A DNA stretch of 6,063 nucleotides. It comes from Thermoanaerobaculia bacterium (lineage in GTDB: Bacteria > Acidobacteriota > Thermoanaerobaculia > Gp7-AA8). A program made the position numbers and the translations under genes. Below the pieces are notes generated by a model. The model was not told the DNA's origin, did no database searches, and was given only the letters and a program-made list of their open reading frames with translations. The DNA lies in the NCBI GenBank assembly GCA_017883215.1, contig JADGOA010000227.1:1-6063 (forward strand), in the 5' to 3' direction. The first letter of the stretch is position 1; the number at the start of each line of letters is the position of its first letter. Below, piece by piece: positions 1-5,961 of the stretch.

Positions 1-3
1 GCG

Positions 4-20
4 GCGGGCGAGACGCCCGC
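4..20 (-). terminator. GC hairpin downstream of lysC, possible terminator or repeat fragment
   Basis: A perfect 7-bp stem with a 3-base loop (GCGGGCG-AGA-CGCCCGC on the plus strand) begins 14 bases past the lysC stop in the direction of transcription. An 8-bp palindrome, GGGCGCCC (27-34), lies between it and the stop codon. No T-tract follows within the visible sequence, so it is not a classical intrinsic terminator. From memory, similar hairpins with a GGGCG arm recur in gaps of GC-rich environmental genomes, so it may be part of a dispersed repeat cut by the window edge. The stem is certain; its function is not. Confidence 0.4.
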
Positions 21-34
21 ACTCCTGGGCGCCC

Positions 35-1411
35 TCATGCTTCAGCCTCCACCGGCATTTCGAACAGCGCGTGGTGAGCGGCCCGCACTGCAGCGTCGGC
101 GTGCTTGTCATCGACGACGATGCTCAGGTTCAGGCCCGAGGTGCCGAGGGAGAACATCGACAGCGGCACCCCACGAAGGGAGTGGAACACGCGCGCGCCG
201 ACCTCCGCGTCCTTCATCAGATCCCGCCCTACGATCGCCACGATGCACTGGCTGTCGATGATCTGAACCTCCGCGATCGGTTTGAGCGCTTCGACGAGCT
301 TGTCGAGATTGTGCCTTTCGTCGATCGTCACCGACACCGAGACTTCCGAAGTGGTGATCAGATCGACCGAGATCTCCAGGGCCTCGAAGACGGCGAACAG
401 CCGCGCCAGGAAGCCGTGAGCGCCGAGCATCTTGCTCGATGTCATGTGTACGACGCTGATGTTCCGCTTCACCGCGATGGCGCGCGGGCCGTGGTCGTCG
501 GCGTCGCCCGCTTCGGTGATCAGTGTTCCGGCGCTGGCCACGTTGTGCGTGTTCAGGACACGCACCGGGATCTTCTGTGCCACCGCAGGCGCGATCGTCT
601 TGGGATGGAGCACCTTCGCGCCGAACCACGCCAGCTCCGCGGCCTCGGTGTACGAGATGCGGCCGATCACTTTCGCTCCGGGAATCAGGCGGGGATCGCA
701 GGTCATCATGCCGTCGACGTCTGTCCAGATCTGGATCTCCTCGGCGCCGACCGCTGCGCCGACGATCGCGGCGCTGTAATCCGAGCCGCCACGGCCGAGC
801 GTCGTCGTGGCGCCCTCGCGGGTGCTTCCGATGAATCCACCCATCACCGGAATGAGCTTGCGCTCCAGGAGAGGGAGAAGAACGCGCCGGGCGGCGGCCC
901 GCGTCTCGTCCATCAGCGGCGCCGCATCTCCGAAGCGATCGTCCGTGATCAACACCTCCTCGGAATCGACGTGCTCACCGGGGACGGCGCGCATCATCAT
1001 CGAGTAGGCGAAGAGAACCGACGAGAGCTTCTCGCCGATGGCCGTGACTTTGTCCCTGGCGCGCGGCGTGATCTCGCCCAGCAGCGCGATGCCCTTGAGA
1101 ATCGTGTGGACCTGCTCGATCTGCTTGTCGAGCTGTTTGATGAAAGACTCGAAAAAGTCGAACTTCTGCTGCACCAGCCGCATGGCGACGTCTTCATGCC
1201 TCTGGCGCAGTTTGGCCACGATGGCGTTGACTCGGTCGATGTCGCAGCTGCGCGCCGCCTCGCTTGCGGCCACCAGATCGTTCGTGACACCGGCCAGGGC
1301 CGAGACGACGACGATCGGCTGCCGCTCCTGGCGCGCAGAGACGATCTCGATTGCGTTCGCCACCCGGTCCGCGTCGCCAACGGACGTGCCGCCGAATTTG
1401 ATGATGATCAT
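35..1411 (-). CDS. lysC: Aspartokinase, AKIII-like monofunctional type (EC 2.7.2.4)
   Basis: Phosphorylates L-aspartate with ATP to give 4-aspartyl phosphate, the cytosolic committed step to lysine/diaminopimelate, threonine and methionine. The 458-residue product matches the usual length of monofunctional aspartokinases (about 450). The kinase domain fills roughly residues 1-300: KFGGTSVG at 5-12, SALAGVTN at 37-44, GEKLSS at 126-131, a glycine-rich segment ending in TLGRGGSDYSA (204-214), WTDVDGMMTCDPR at 229-241 and AKVLHPKT at 265-272. Two ACT domains follow (about 311-385 and 388-455). The stretch DLITTSEVSVSVTID (350-364) closely resembles the regulatory ACT region of E. coli LysC, so feedback inhibition by lysine is likely but inferred. 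There is no homoserine dehydrogenase domain. The ATG at 1411 places KFGG at residue 5, as is normal, and a weak Shine-Dalgarno GGGTG (1419-1423) lies 7 bases upstream. The gene is downstream of asd, separated by a 106-base gap filled with an inverted repeat. Confidence 0.96.
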   Translation of the reverse strand: MIIIKFGGTSVGDADRVANAIEIVSARQERQPIVVVSALAGVTNDLVAASEAARSCDIDRVNAIVAKLRQRHEDVAMRLVQQKFDFFESFIKQLDKQIEQVHTILKGIALLGEITPRARDKVTAIGEKLSSVLFAYSMMMRAVPGEHVDSEEVLITDDRFGDAAPLMDETRAAARRVLLPLLERKLIPVMGGFIGSTREGATTTLGRGGSDYSAAIVGAAVGAEEIQIWTDVDGMMTCDPRLIPGAKVIGRISYTEAAELAWFGAKVLHPKTIAPAVAQKIPVRVLNTHNVASAGTLITEAGDADDHGPRAIAVKRNISVVHMTSSKMLGAHGFLARLFAVFEALEISVDLITTSEVSVSVTIDERHNLDKLVEALKPIAEVQIIDSQCIVAIVGRDLMKDAEVGARVFHSLRGVPLSMFSLGTSGLNLSIVVDDKHADAAVRAAHHALFEMPVEAEA

Positions 1412-1424
1412 TGCAGGGCACCCG

Positions 1425-1516
1425 GTAGCGAGTAGCGAGTAGCGAGTAGCGAGTAGGGGATACGGCGCGATACGGACGGCGAGACCCTACTCGCTACTCG
1501 CCACTCGCTACTCGCT
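1425..1516. repeat. Heptamer tandem array forming a 32-bp inverted repeat between asd and lysC
   Basis: Four perfect copies of GTAGCGA plus a degenerate fifth (GTAGGGG) occupy 1425-1459. The complementary array TCGCTAC follows at 1485-1516. The arms 1427-1458 and 1485-1516 pair over 32 bases with a single A/C mismatch (1441/1502), which becomes a G·U pair in RNA made in the asd-lysC direction. The 26-base core contains GATACGG twice (1459-1465 and 1469-1475). The element begins 1 base after the asd stop and ends 15 bases before the lysC ATG, leaving the weak lysC Shine-Dalgarno outside the stem. It could terminate or attenuate transcription, guide RNase III-type processing, or be a dispersed repeat; none of these can be shown from one copy. 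I recall similar heptamer arrays in gaps of other environmental genomes. Confidence 0.92.
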
Positions 1517-1517
1517 T

Positions 1518-2627
1518 TCACAGAAGTCCCTTCGCTTCGAGCAACTCGGCGTTCAGCAAGGCGGCGCCGGCGGCCCCGCGGATCGTGTTGTGCACGAGGG
1601 CGACCATGCGGAAATCGAGAATCGGACAGGGACGAAGGCGGCCGATGGAGACGGCCATGCCGTGCTCGCGGTCGCGATCGAGGCGGGGCTGCGGGCGGTC
1701 GGAATCGCTGACGTAGTGCAGCGGATGCAGCGGAGCCGAAGGGAGCCCAAGGCGCTGCGGCTCGCCCTCGAACGATTCGATGGCGGCCCGGATCTCCTCG
1801 ACGCCCGGCGCAGACGAGCCCTCCGCGCGGCGCAGCGAGAACGAGATCGTCATCAGATGACCGTCGATGGTCGCCACCCGGTTCGTCTGGGCCGAGGTGC
1901 GGAAAGGGGCGTCGATGAATCGGCCGTTCTCCCATCGCCCGAGGATCTTCTGCGGCTCCGTCTCGATCTTCTCCTCTTCGCCGGAGATGTACGGAATGAC
2001 GTTGTCGAGGATGGCGTACGAGGCCACGCCGGCGTAGCCCGCGCCGGAGATCGCCTGCATCGTCGTGACCTGGACTTTAGCGAGGCCCCACTTCTGATCG
2101 ATGGGAGCGATGGCCATCGCCAGCCCGACGGTCGAGCAGTTCGGATTGGTCACGATGTACCCGCGGCCACCGCGGCGTTTCTGCTGTTGTTCGATGGCCG
2201 CCGTATGGTCGCTGTTGATCTCGGGGATCAGGAGCGGCACGTCGGCACCCATGCGGTGGTTGCGCGAGTTCGAAACGACGACGCAACCGCGGTCGGCGTA
2301 GAGATCCTCCGCTTCGCCGGCGACCGACGAGTCGAGGCCGGAGAAAAGGAGGCGCGACTCGAGCGAGTCGCCGAGCGCCTTGACCGTGAGCTCACCGGCG
2401 AGGTCGGGGAGGAGCGTGTCGAGGCGCCAGTCGGCGGCATCGGCGTAGCTCCTCCCGGCGCTTCGGTCGGAGGCCACCACTTCGTGGAGGCGGAACCACG
2501 GGTGGTGCTCGAGCAGCTGCACGAATCTCTGACCGACCGAGCCGGTCGCGCCGAGGACGGCAACCGGGATCTTGTGGACCCGGTGAGCGTGCGTTTCAGG
2601 TTTGTGCGGCAGTGTGTCGGTGGTCAT
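1518..2627 (-). CDS. asd: Aspartate-semialdehyde dehydrogenase, archaeal/fungal-like type (EC 1.2.1.11)
   Basis: Reduces 4-aspartyl phosphate with NADPH to L-aspartate 4-semialdehyde, the branch point to diaminopimelate/lysine and homoserine. The 369 residues show the Rossmann motif GATGSVGQ (26-33), SNSRNHRM (119-126), the active-site NPNCST (161-166, nucleophile C164), SGAGYAGV (194-201), RVATIDGHLM (250-259, with H257 the likely acid/base), RPQPRLDRD (311-319) and the closing HNTIRGAAGAALLNAELL (346-363). These fit the archaeal/yeast-like branch of the family rather than the E. coli Asd branch. ATG 2627 is the only canonical start before the Rossmann fold, giving an N-terminal lead of about 20 residues and forcing a 32-base overlap with the upstream membrane-protein gene. 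No good Shine-Dalgarno is visible, so translational coupling is plausible. Its substrate is made by LysC, encoded just downstream. Confidence 0.95.
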   Translation of the reverse strand: MTTDTLPHKPETHAHRVHKIPVAVLGATGSVGQRFVQLLEHHPWFRLHEVVASDRSAGRSYADAADWRLDTLLPDLAGELTVKALGDSLESRLLFSGLDSSVAGEAEDLYADRGCVVVSNSRNHRMGADVPLLIPEINSDHTAAIEQQQKRRGGRGYIVTNPNCSTVGLAMAIAPIDQKWGLAKVQVTTMQAISGAGYAGVASYAILDNVIPYISGEEEKIETEPQKILGRWENGRFIDAPFRTSAQTNRVATIDGHLMTISFSLRRAEGSSAPGVEEIRAAIESFEGEPQRLGLPSAPLHPLHYVSDSDRPQPRLDRDREHGMAVSIGRLRPCPILDFRMVALVHNTIRGAAGAALLNAELLEAKGLL

Positions 2628-4158
2628 CGCTGGTGCTCTGTTGCAAAACAGATTCTAGGCTGAAAAGCGCGATCAGCGCGGCCACGTGCAAACTGCGCAG
2701 AAGCACGAGTTGCGACGCAAACGGACCGACGCCGATTCCGTCGAGCGAGGCGCTGAAGGGCGCGTGCAGAGGTCCCCAGCGGAAGAGCGCCGAAGGGTGC
2801 GCCGGTGAGCTCGTGCCGGCCCAGTCGTGAAAGAGCGCGCATTCGTTGATGAGGATGTCCCAGGCCACGATCCACACCGCGACGAGGCGCCAGCGTGTCA
2901 TGACCAGAGAGAGAAAGACGCCGGCGAGGATCGGCGCGAGCGCGTACCAGTACCACCCTTCTTTCCCGCCCAGAGGAAGCGATAGGCCGGCAGCGCGTGC
3001 CTGGCGGATGAATGCCGCGGCCCCCAAGAGCTGCGCGATCGCGAAGGCGGCGATCGCGGCGAACGCCACGATGATCATGCGTCGCGCATCTTCACCTCCG
3101 GACCTGGCAACCTCGCCATGTCGCGACCAAGTCATGACCACCGCCGCGGCGATGGCAATGACGATCGGACCGAAATAGAGAAGCATCGCCACCGGCTTCA
3201 GCGCGTCGCCGTGCTGGCCGCTCGACCAGATGAAGCTCGCGATGGCGATCTTGAGCATCTCGACGTATGCGATCGGCTTTGGCGCCGACGTCGCGACGAC
3301 GGGGTCGAATCCAAAGTCCCCGAGCGGATTCCGCGTGCGGGAGGAGAGATCGTGAAGCGTCACGGCCGCGGCGATGACGCCGGCGAGTGTGACGACGGCG
3401 AGCCGGGCGCGGGAGCCGCGCTGATATCGCCAGAAGAGCGGCACCACGATCGCCAGCGGCCAGGTGTACAGCTTCGCCGCAATCGCCCCCGCCCACGCCA
3501 GTGCCTCGCACGCGACCGCGAGCGGCCGCCGCGGTGCGGAAGCGGTGATGGCGATGGCGAGAGCGGCGAGCGCGCACGCGAGGGCGTCGTTGCCCGCGCG
3601 CAGGACGAGCGTCAGCCACGTCGGAAACGACGCGATGAGAGCGGCCGCGAGAATGCCGCGGCTGCCGAAAAAGCGATGGGCCAACGCGCCGCTGCAGAGG
3701 ATTACCACCAGCGCCAGTGCCGCGGAGGTGAGTCGCCATGAGCGCAGCTCGCGCAACGCGCTGCCGCCGCCGAGCCGCGCCGCTGCGGAGTAGTAAAGAG
3801 ATGGTTGCTGCGCTTCGTAGTTCGGCACGACGTACGGCTTCAGATCCGATGCGGCGAACGGGCGGTCGACTGCGATGCGCCTGCCGCGCGCGCGAACGAC
3901 CTCCGGCCATCGCTCACGCAACTCGGCGGATGACGGTAGAAGCCCGTCGCCGCGGAGATTCGTGGCCATGTACGGCGGTACGGACGGCTCGACGATCGTC
4001 GGATTGCGCGCTTCGCTGCGAACAAAAGCGAGGCGGGCCACGTGATAGCCCTCGTCGAGCCCCGCGTAAGGCGGCGTTGCCGCGATCTGCAGCAGCAGCC
4101 GCGCAGTCACGGAGATTGTGAGGAGCGCGAAGAGACCGATCAGCGGCGCGCGCGGCAT
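2596..4158 (-). CDS. Polytopic membrane protein, probable GT-C (DUF2142/ArnT-like) glycosyltransferase
   Basis: About 520 residues, with one N-terminal membrane segment (about 5-27), a polar loop of about 115 residues, then some 10-11 further hydrophobic segments (about 144-164, 168-187, 190-207, 213-243, 252-269, 322-343, 361-384, 403-442 and 484-503). Just after the first helix comes PPYAGLDEGYHVA (29-41); an acidic DE/DD pair here is typical of GT-C enzymes, which transfer sugars from polyprenyl-phosphate donors outside the membrane. QQPSLYY (117-123) resembles the conserved QPPLYY-type motif. The exact family and substrate are not determinable; DUF2142 or a PMT/ArnT relative are the best candidates. 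The frame stays open upstream to an ATG at 4392, but those 78 extra codons run through an inverted-repeat element and look non-coding, so I place the start at 4158, directly before the first helix. The 3' end overlaps asd by 32 bases. Confidence 0.75.
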   Translation of the reverse strand: MPRAPLIGLFALLTISVTARLLLQIAATPPYAGLDEGYHVARLAFVRSEARNPTIVEPSVPPYMATNLRGDGLLPSSAELRERWPEVVRARGRRIAVDRPFAASDLKPYVVPNYEAQQPSLYYSAAARLGGGSALRELRSWRLTSAALALVVILCSGALAHRFFGSRGILAAALIASFPTWLTLVLRAGNDALACALAALAIAITASAPRRPLAVACEALAWAGAIAAKLYTWPLAIVVPLFWRYQRGSRARLAVVTLAGVIAAAVTLHDLSSRTRNPLGDFGFDPVVATSAPKPIAYVEMLKIAIASFIWSSGQHGDALKPVAMLLYFGPIVIAIAAAVVMTWSRHGEVARSGGEDARRMIIVAFAAIAAFAIAQLLGAAAFIRQARAAGLSLPLGGKEGWYWYALAPILAGVFLSLVMTRWRLVAVWIVAWDILINECALFHDWAGTSSPAHPSALFRWGPLHAPFSASLDGIGVGPFASQLVLLRSLHVAALIALFSLESVLQQSTSDDHRHTAAQT

Positions 4159-4164
4159 TGCCGG

Positions 4165-4170
4165 ATTGTA
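4165..4170 (-). promoter_or_regulatory. Candidate -10 box (TACAAT) for the membrane-protein/asd/lysC unit
   Basis: TACAAT on the minus strand is one base from the TATAAT consensus and stands out in very GC-rich surroundings. Only 6 bases separate it from the ATG at 4158, so a transcript starting at the normal distance would begin at or next to the start codon, that is, be leaderless. No convincing -35 hexamer is present: TGGAAC, 15 bases upstream, matches TTGACA at only three positions. There is no Shine-Dalgarno before this ATG, which agrees with a leaderless reading but does not prove it. Confidence 0.35.
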
Positions 4171-4237
4171 GCGCCACCAGGCCAGGTTCCACCGGCCCGC
4201 GACTGCGGCGATTCTCAGCTCCTGTCGGCCAGGTGAA

Positions 4238-4376
4238 TTCACTACAGAGGCACAGAGGACACTGAGGCACACAGAGATGACGGTGGGAAGGATCAACGCG
4301 GAAGGATGAAGTGAACGAGGACGTCGTCGTTCATCGTTTGCTTTTTTCTCGGTGTCCTCTGTGCCTCTGTGGTGAA
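4238..4376. repeat. CACAGAGG-rich 139-base inverted-repeat element in the divergent gap
   Basis: Arms 4238-4266 and 4348-4376 are inverted copies matching at 27 of 29 positions; each contains CACAGAGGCACAGAGGACA or its complement, or differs only at the flanks. Both differences (4243/4371 and 4263/4351) are T opposite G, so the plus-strand RNA can pair along the full arm. The 81-base core ends in six T residues (4342-4347) and contains a 22-base imperfect palindrome centred on GACGTC (4312-4333, two central-flank mismatches). From memory, closely similar CACAGAG-type arms are widespread in gaps of many environmental bacterial genomes and often produce spurious protein predictions. Likely a dispersed, REP- or MITE-like non-coding element; no transposase or clear target-site duplication is seen. 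Confidence 0.88.
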
Positions 4377-4485
4377 GGACGCGTGACCGCAATCGCGAGG
4401 GTGCCGATTTCTGAACGGCCGCTCAGATGACACGCGTCGCTGTCATACCATTCACTGCATGCCGACGTTCCAGCGGGCGCGCGAC

Positions 4486-4490
4486 GGTGA
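4486..4490 (+). promoter_or_regulatory. Shine-Dalgarno GGTGA deciding the moeA start
   Basis: GGTGA matches the 3' part of the AAGGAGGTGA consensus and ends 4 bases before ATG 4495, acceptable spacing for that part of the consensus. The in-frame alternative ATG at 4459 has no such sequence upstream. Together with the family-typical start MIRVEEAQ, this favours 4495. Confidence 0.5.
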
Positions 4491-4494
4491 CGCC

Positions 4495-5721
4495 ATGATT
4501 CGAGTCGAGGAAGCGCAGCGGCGTGTTCTCGAGGAAGTTGCTGTCGGCGTTGCGGAACGCGTCCTCCTCGCCGATGCATCGGGTCGAGTCCTGAGGGAGG
4601 ACGTGGTTGCGCCGCGCGATCTTCCTTCGGGCGACAACAGCGCGATGGATGGGTACGCCGTGCGCGCGGCAGATGTCGCAAGCGCGAGCGCCGACGCCCC
4701 TGCAGTTCTGCACGTCGTCGACGACATCCCCGCCGGCGTCGTTCCAACAAGAGAGGTCGAGGCGGGGACCGCATCGCGAATCATGACCGGTGCGCTCGTC
4801 CCGCCTGGCGCGGATGCCGTAGCACAGGTCGAGATCACCGACGCCGGCTCGACCGAAGTGCGCCTCTTCCGGCCGGTCGCGGCGGGAACCAACATCCGGC
4901 GACGCGGCGACGACATGCGCGCCGGTAGCATCGTGCTCCGCGCCGGCATGACCATCGGCCCCGCCGAATGCGGCGTCCTGGCGAGCGTCCAGAGGCGCGA
5001 GGTGCTCGCCGGAAAGCGGCCGACCGTGGCGATCCTCCCCACCGGCGATGAGCTCGTCGATGTCGGCGACGATCTCGCCCCCGGCAAAGTCGTGAATTCG
5101 AATTCGCATGCTCTGGCCGCGCTGGTCCGCGAGACGGGCGCTATTCCGCAGATCCGCGGAATCGTCGCCGACACACGCGGGGCGACGGTGGCCGCGATCG
5201 AGTCGGCGCTCGATTGCGATTTCGTCGTCTCCTCGGGCGGTGTCTCCGCCGGGGCGTACGACTACGTCAAGGACGCCCTCGACGACCTCGGTGCGCAGAC
5301 GAAGTTCTCGAAGGTGGCCATGAAGCCGGGGAAACCGGTCGTCTTCGCCCGCATTCGCGAGCGCCTCTTTTTCGGCCTCCCCGGCAATCCCGTCTCGTCG
5401 ATGGTGGCCTTCGTCCTGCTCGTCGCGCCGGCGCTGCGGAAGGCGATGGGGATGAGCAACGACCTCTTTCCGCCGGTGGTGAACATTCGCTGTGGCGCGC
5501 CGCTGAAAGCGAAGGGCGATCGGCGGACGTACGTTCGCGTGCGGATCGCGGCGCGCGCCGGCGAGCTCGTGGCCCTGCCGATGGCCTGGCAGGATTCGCA
5601 CGTGTCGACCTCGATGGTCGCTGCAAACGGTCTGGCTGTCGTCGAAGAGGGGATCACCCGCATCGAAGAGGGCGATTTCGCGCCGGTGCTGGTCATCGGA
5701 GCGATCGCCGCGGACGTGTAG
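4495..5721 (+). CDS. moeA: Molybdopterin molybdenumtransferase MoeA (EC 2.10.1.1)
   Basis: Inserts molybdate into adenylylated molybdopterin, releasing AMP, in the last common step of molybdenum cofactor synthesis in the cytosol. From ATG 4495 the product is 408 residues, matching E. coli MoeA (about 411). It starts MIRVEEAQRRVLE, the normal family opening. Motifs in order: PSGDNSAMDGYA (44-55), IMTGALVPPGADAVAQVE (96-113), GTNIRRRGDD (131-140), the MPT-binding-like domain from about 175 with PTGDELV (182-188), SSGGVSAGAYDYVK (246-259), KVAMKPGKPVVFA (273-285) and GLPGNPVSSMV (294-304), then the C-terminal beta domain (about 326-408). All expected motifs are intact. An ATG at 4459 would add 12 residues of no family character. 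No other cofactor gene is in the window, so moeA appears solitary here, diverging from the aspartate-pathway unit. Partner molybdoenzymes cannot be inferred. Confidence 0.96.
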   Translation: MIRVEEAQRRVLEEVAVGVAERVLLADASGRVLREDVVAPRDLPSGDNSAMDGYAVRAADVASASADAPAVLHVVDDIPAGVVPTREVEAGTASRIMTGALVPPGADAVAQVEITDAGSTEVRLFRPVAAGTNIRRRGDDMRAGSIVLRAGMTIGPAECGVLASVQRREVLAGKRPTVAILPTGDELVDVGDDLAPGKVVNSNSHALAALVRETGAIPQIRGIVADTRGATVAAIESALDCDFVVSSGGVSAGAYDYVKDALDDLGAQTKFSKVAMKPGKPVVFARIRERLFFGLPGNPVSSMVAFVLLVAPALRKAMGMSNDLFPPVVNIRCGAPLKAKGDRRTYVRVRIAARAGELVALPMAWQDSHVSTSMVAANGLAVVEEGITRIEEGDFAPVLVIGAIAADV

Positions 5722-5740
5722 GGCGCGCAGCAGCGCGTCC
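5721..5740 (+). terminator. GC hairpin at the moeA stop, possible terminator
   Basis: GGGCGCGC-AGCA-GCGCGTCC forms an 8-bp stem with one G·U pair and a 4-base loop; its first base is the last base of the TAG stop codon. No T-tract follows (GCAACTCTCG), so intrinsic termination would be weak or of a non-classical kind. The stem is clear from the sequence; the role is inferred from its position. Confidence 0.35.
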
Positions 5741-5800
5741 GCAACTCTCGTCCTCCCGCACCCAAACGGGACATACGCGCTAAAACGGCGCGTGCCCGGT

Positions 5801-5861
5801 CCCCTCGCCCCGTGCTCCCAATCGAACGGCCGCACTGAACCGATCCGCACGGGGCGAGGGG
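5801..5861. repeat. 15-bp perfect inverted repeat after moeA
   Basis: CCCCTCGCCCCGTGC (5801-5815) is repeated in perfect inverted form at 5847-5861, around a 31-base spacer. Its right arm is the first part of the left arm of the larger inverted repeat at 5851-5961, so the two hairpins cannot form at the same time. Confidence 0.9.
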
Positions 5862-5961
5862 ATGAAGGGGAGTGGGGTCGCGACGGCGGCAAAAAACACG
5901 GCAATCACAAAGAAACGAGCAGGTTTTTCGGCACCCCACTCCCCTTGCATCCCCTCGCCCC
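5851..5961. repeat. GGGGCGAGGGG-type 111-base inverted-repeat element after moeA
   Basis: The left arm (5851-5878, running from GGGGCGAGGGGATG to AGTGGGGT) pairs with 5933-5961. Every base of the left arm is matched, with one extra base (G5947) bulged on the right. The 54-base core (5879-5932) is noticeably more A/T-rich than the flanks and contains AAAAAA (5891-5896) and TTTTT (5924-5928). The arm sequence occurs three times in 160 bases if the partial copy at 5801-5811 is counted, which suggests a dispersed repeat. It may also end transcription from moeA or from a gene beyond the window; function is inferred only from position. Confidence 0.88.

Larger units (their letters stand above)
4159..4494. 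other. Divergent intergenic region between the membrane-protein gene and moeA
   Basis: No gene is supported in these 336 bases. They hold a possible -10 box near the left end, a 139-base inverted-repeat element in the middle (4238-4376), and 118 bases before moeA in which no convincing -35/-10 pair could be found. A small dyad, ATGACA-N8-TGTCAT (4427-4446), lies about 50 bases upstream of the moeA start but is within chance expectation. Open frames crossing the region on both strands are made of repeat sequence. Confidence 0.7.

Noticed and set aside
71..1435. 454-codon plus-strand open frame antisense to lysC
   Set aside because: It mirrors lysC almost end to end, has a composition rich in R, D, H and G with no recognisable domain, and is explained by the codon bias of a high-GC gene.
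1425..1516. CRISPR array
   Set aside because: The heptamers are contiguous with no spacers, and the second block is the inverse complement of the first.
1590..2663. 357-codon plus-strand open frame antisense to asd
   Set aside because: Same shadow effect; no motif, no ribosome site, and full overlap with a clearly conserved gene.
4238..4376. Insertion sequence remnant
   Set aside because: There is no transposase fragment and no clear target-site duplication flanks the arms, so only a non-autonomous repeat can be supported.
4427..4446. ATGACA-N8-TGTCAT dyad as an operator for moeA
   Set aside because: A 6-bp dyad with free spacing is expected about once by chance in a gap this size, and it does not resemble a known ModE-type site.
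4459..4494. Upstream ATG adding 12 residues to MoeA
   Set aside because: No Shine-Dalgarno precedes it, and family members start at the MIRVEEA-type sequence encoded from 4495.
4423..5904. 493-codon minus-strand open frame antisense to moeA
   Set aside because: It has shadow composition and extends into the downstream repeats; moeA on the plus strand has every family motif.
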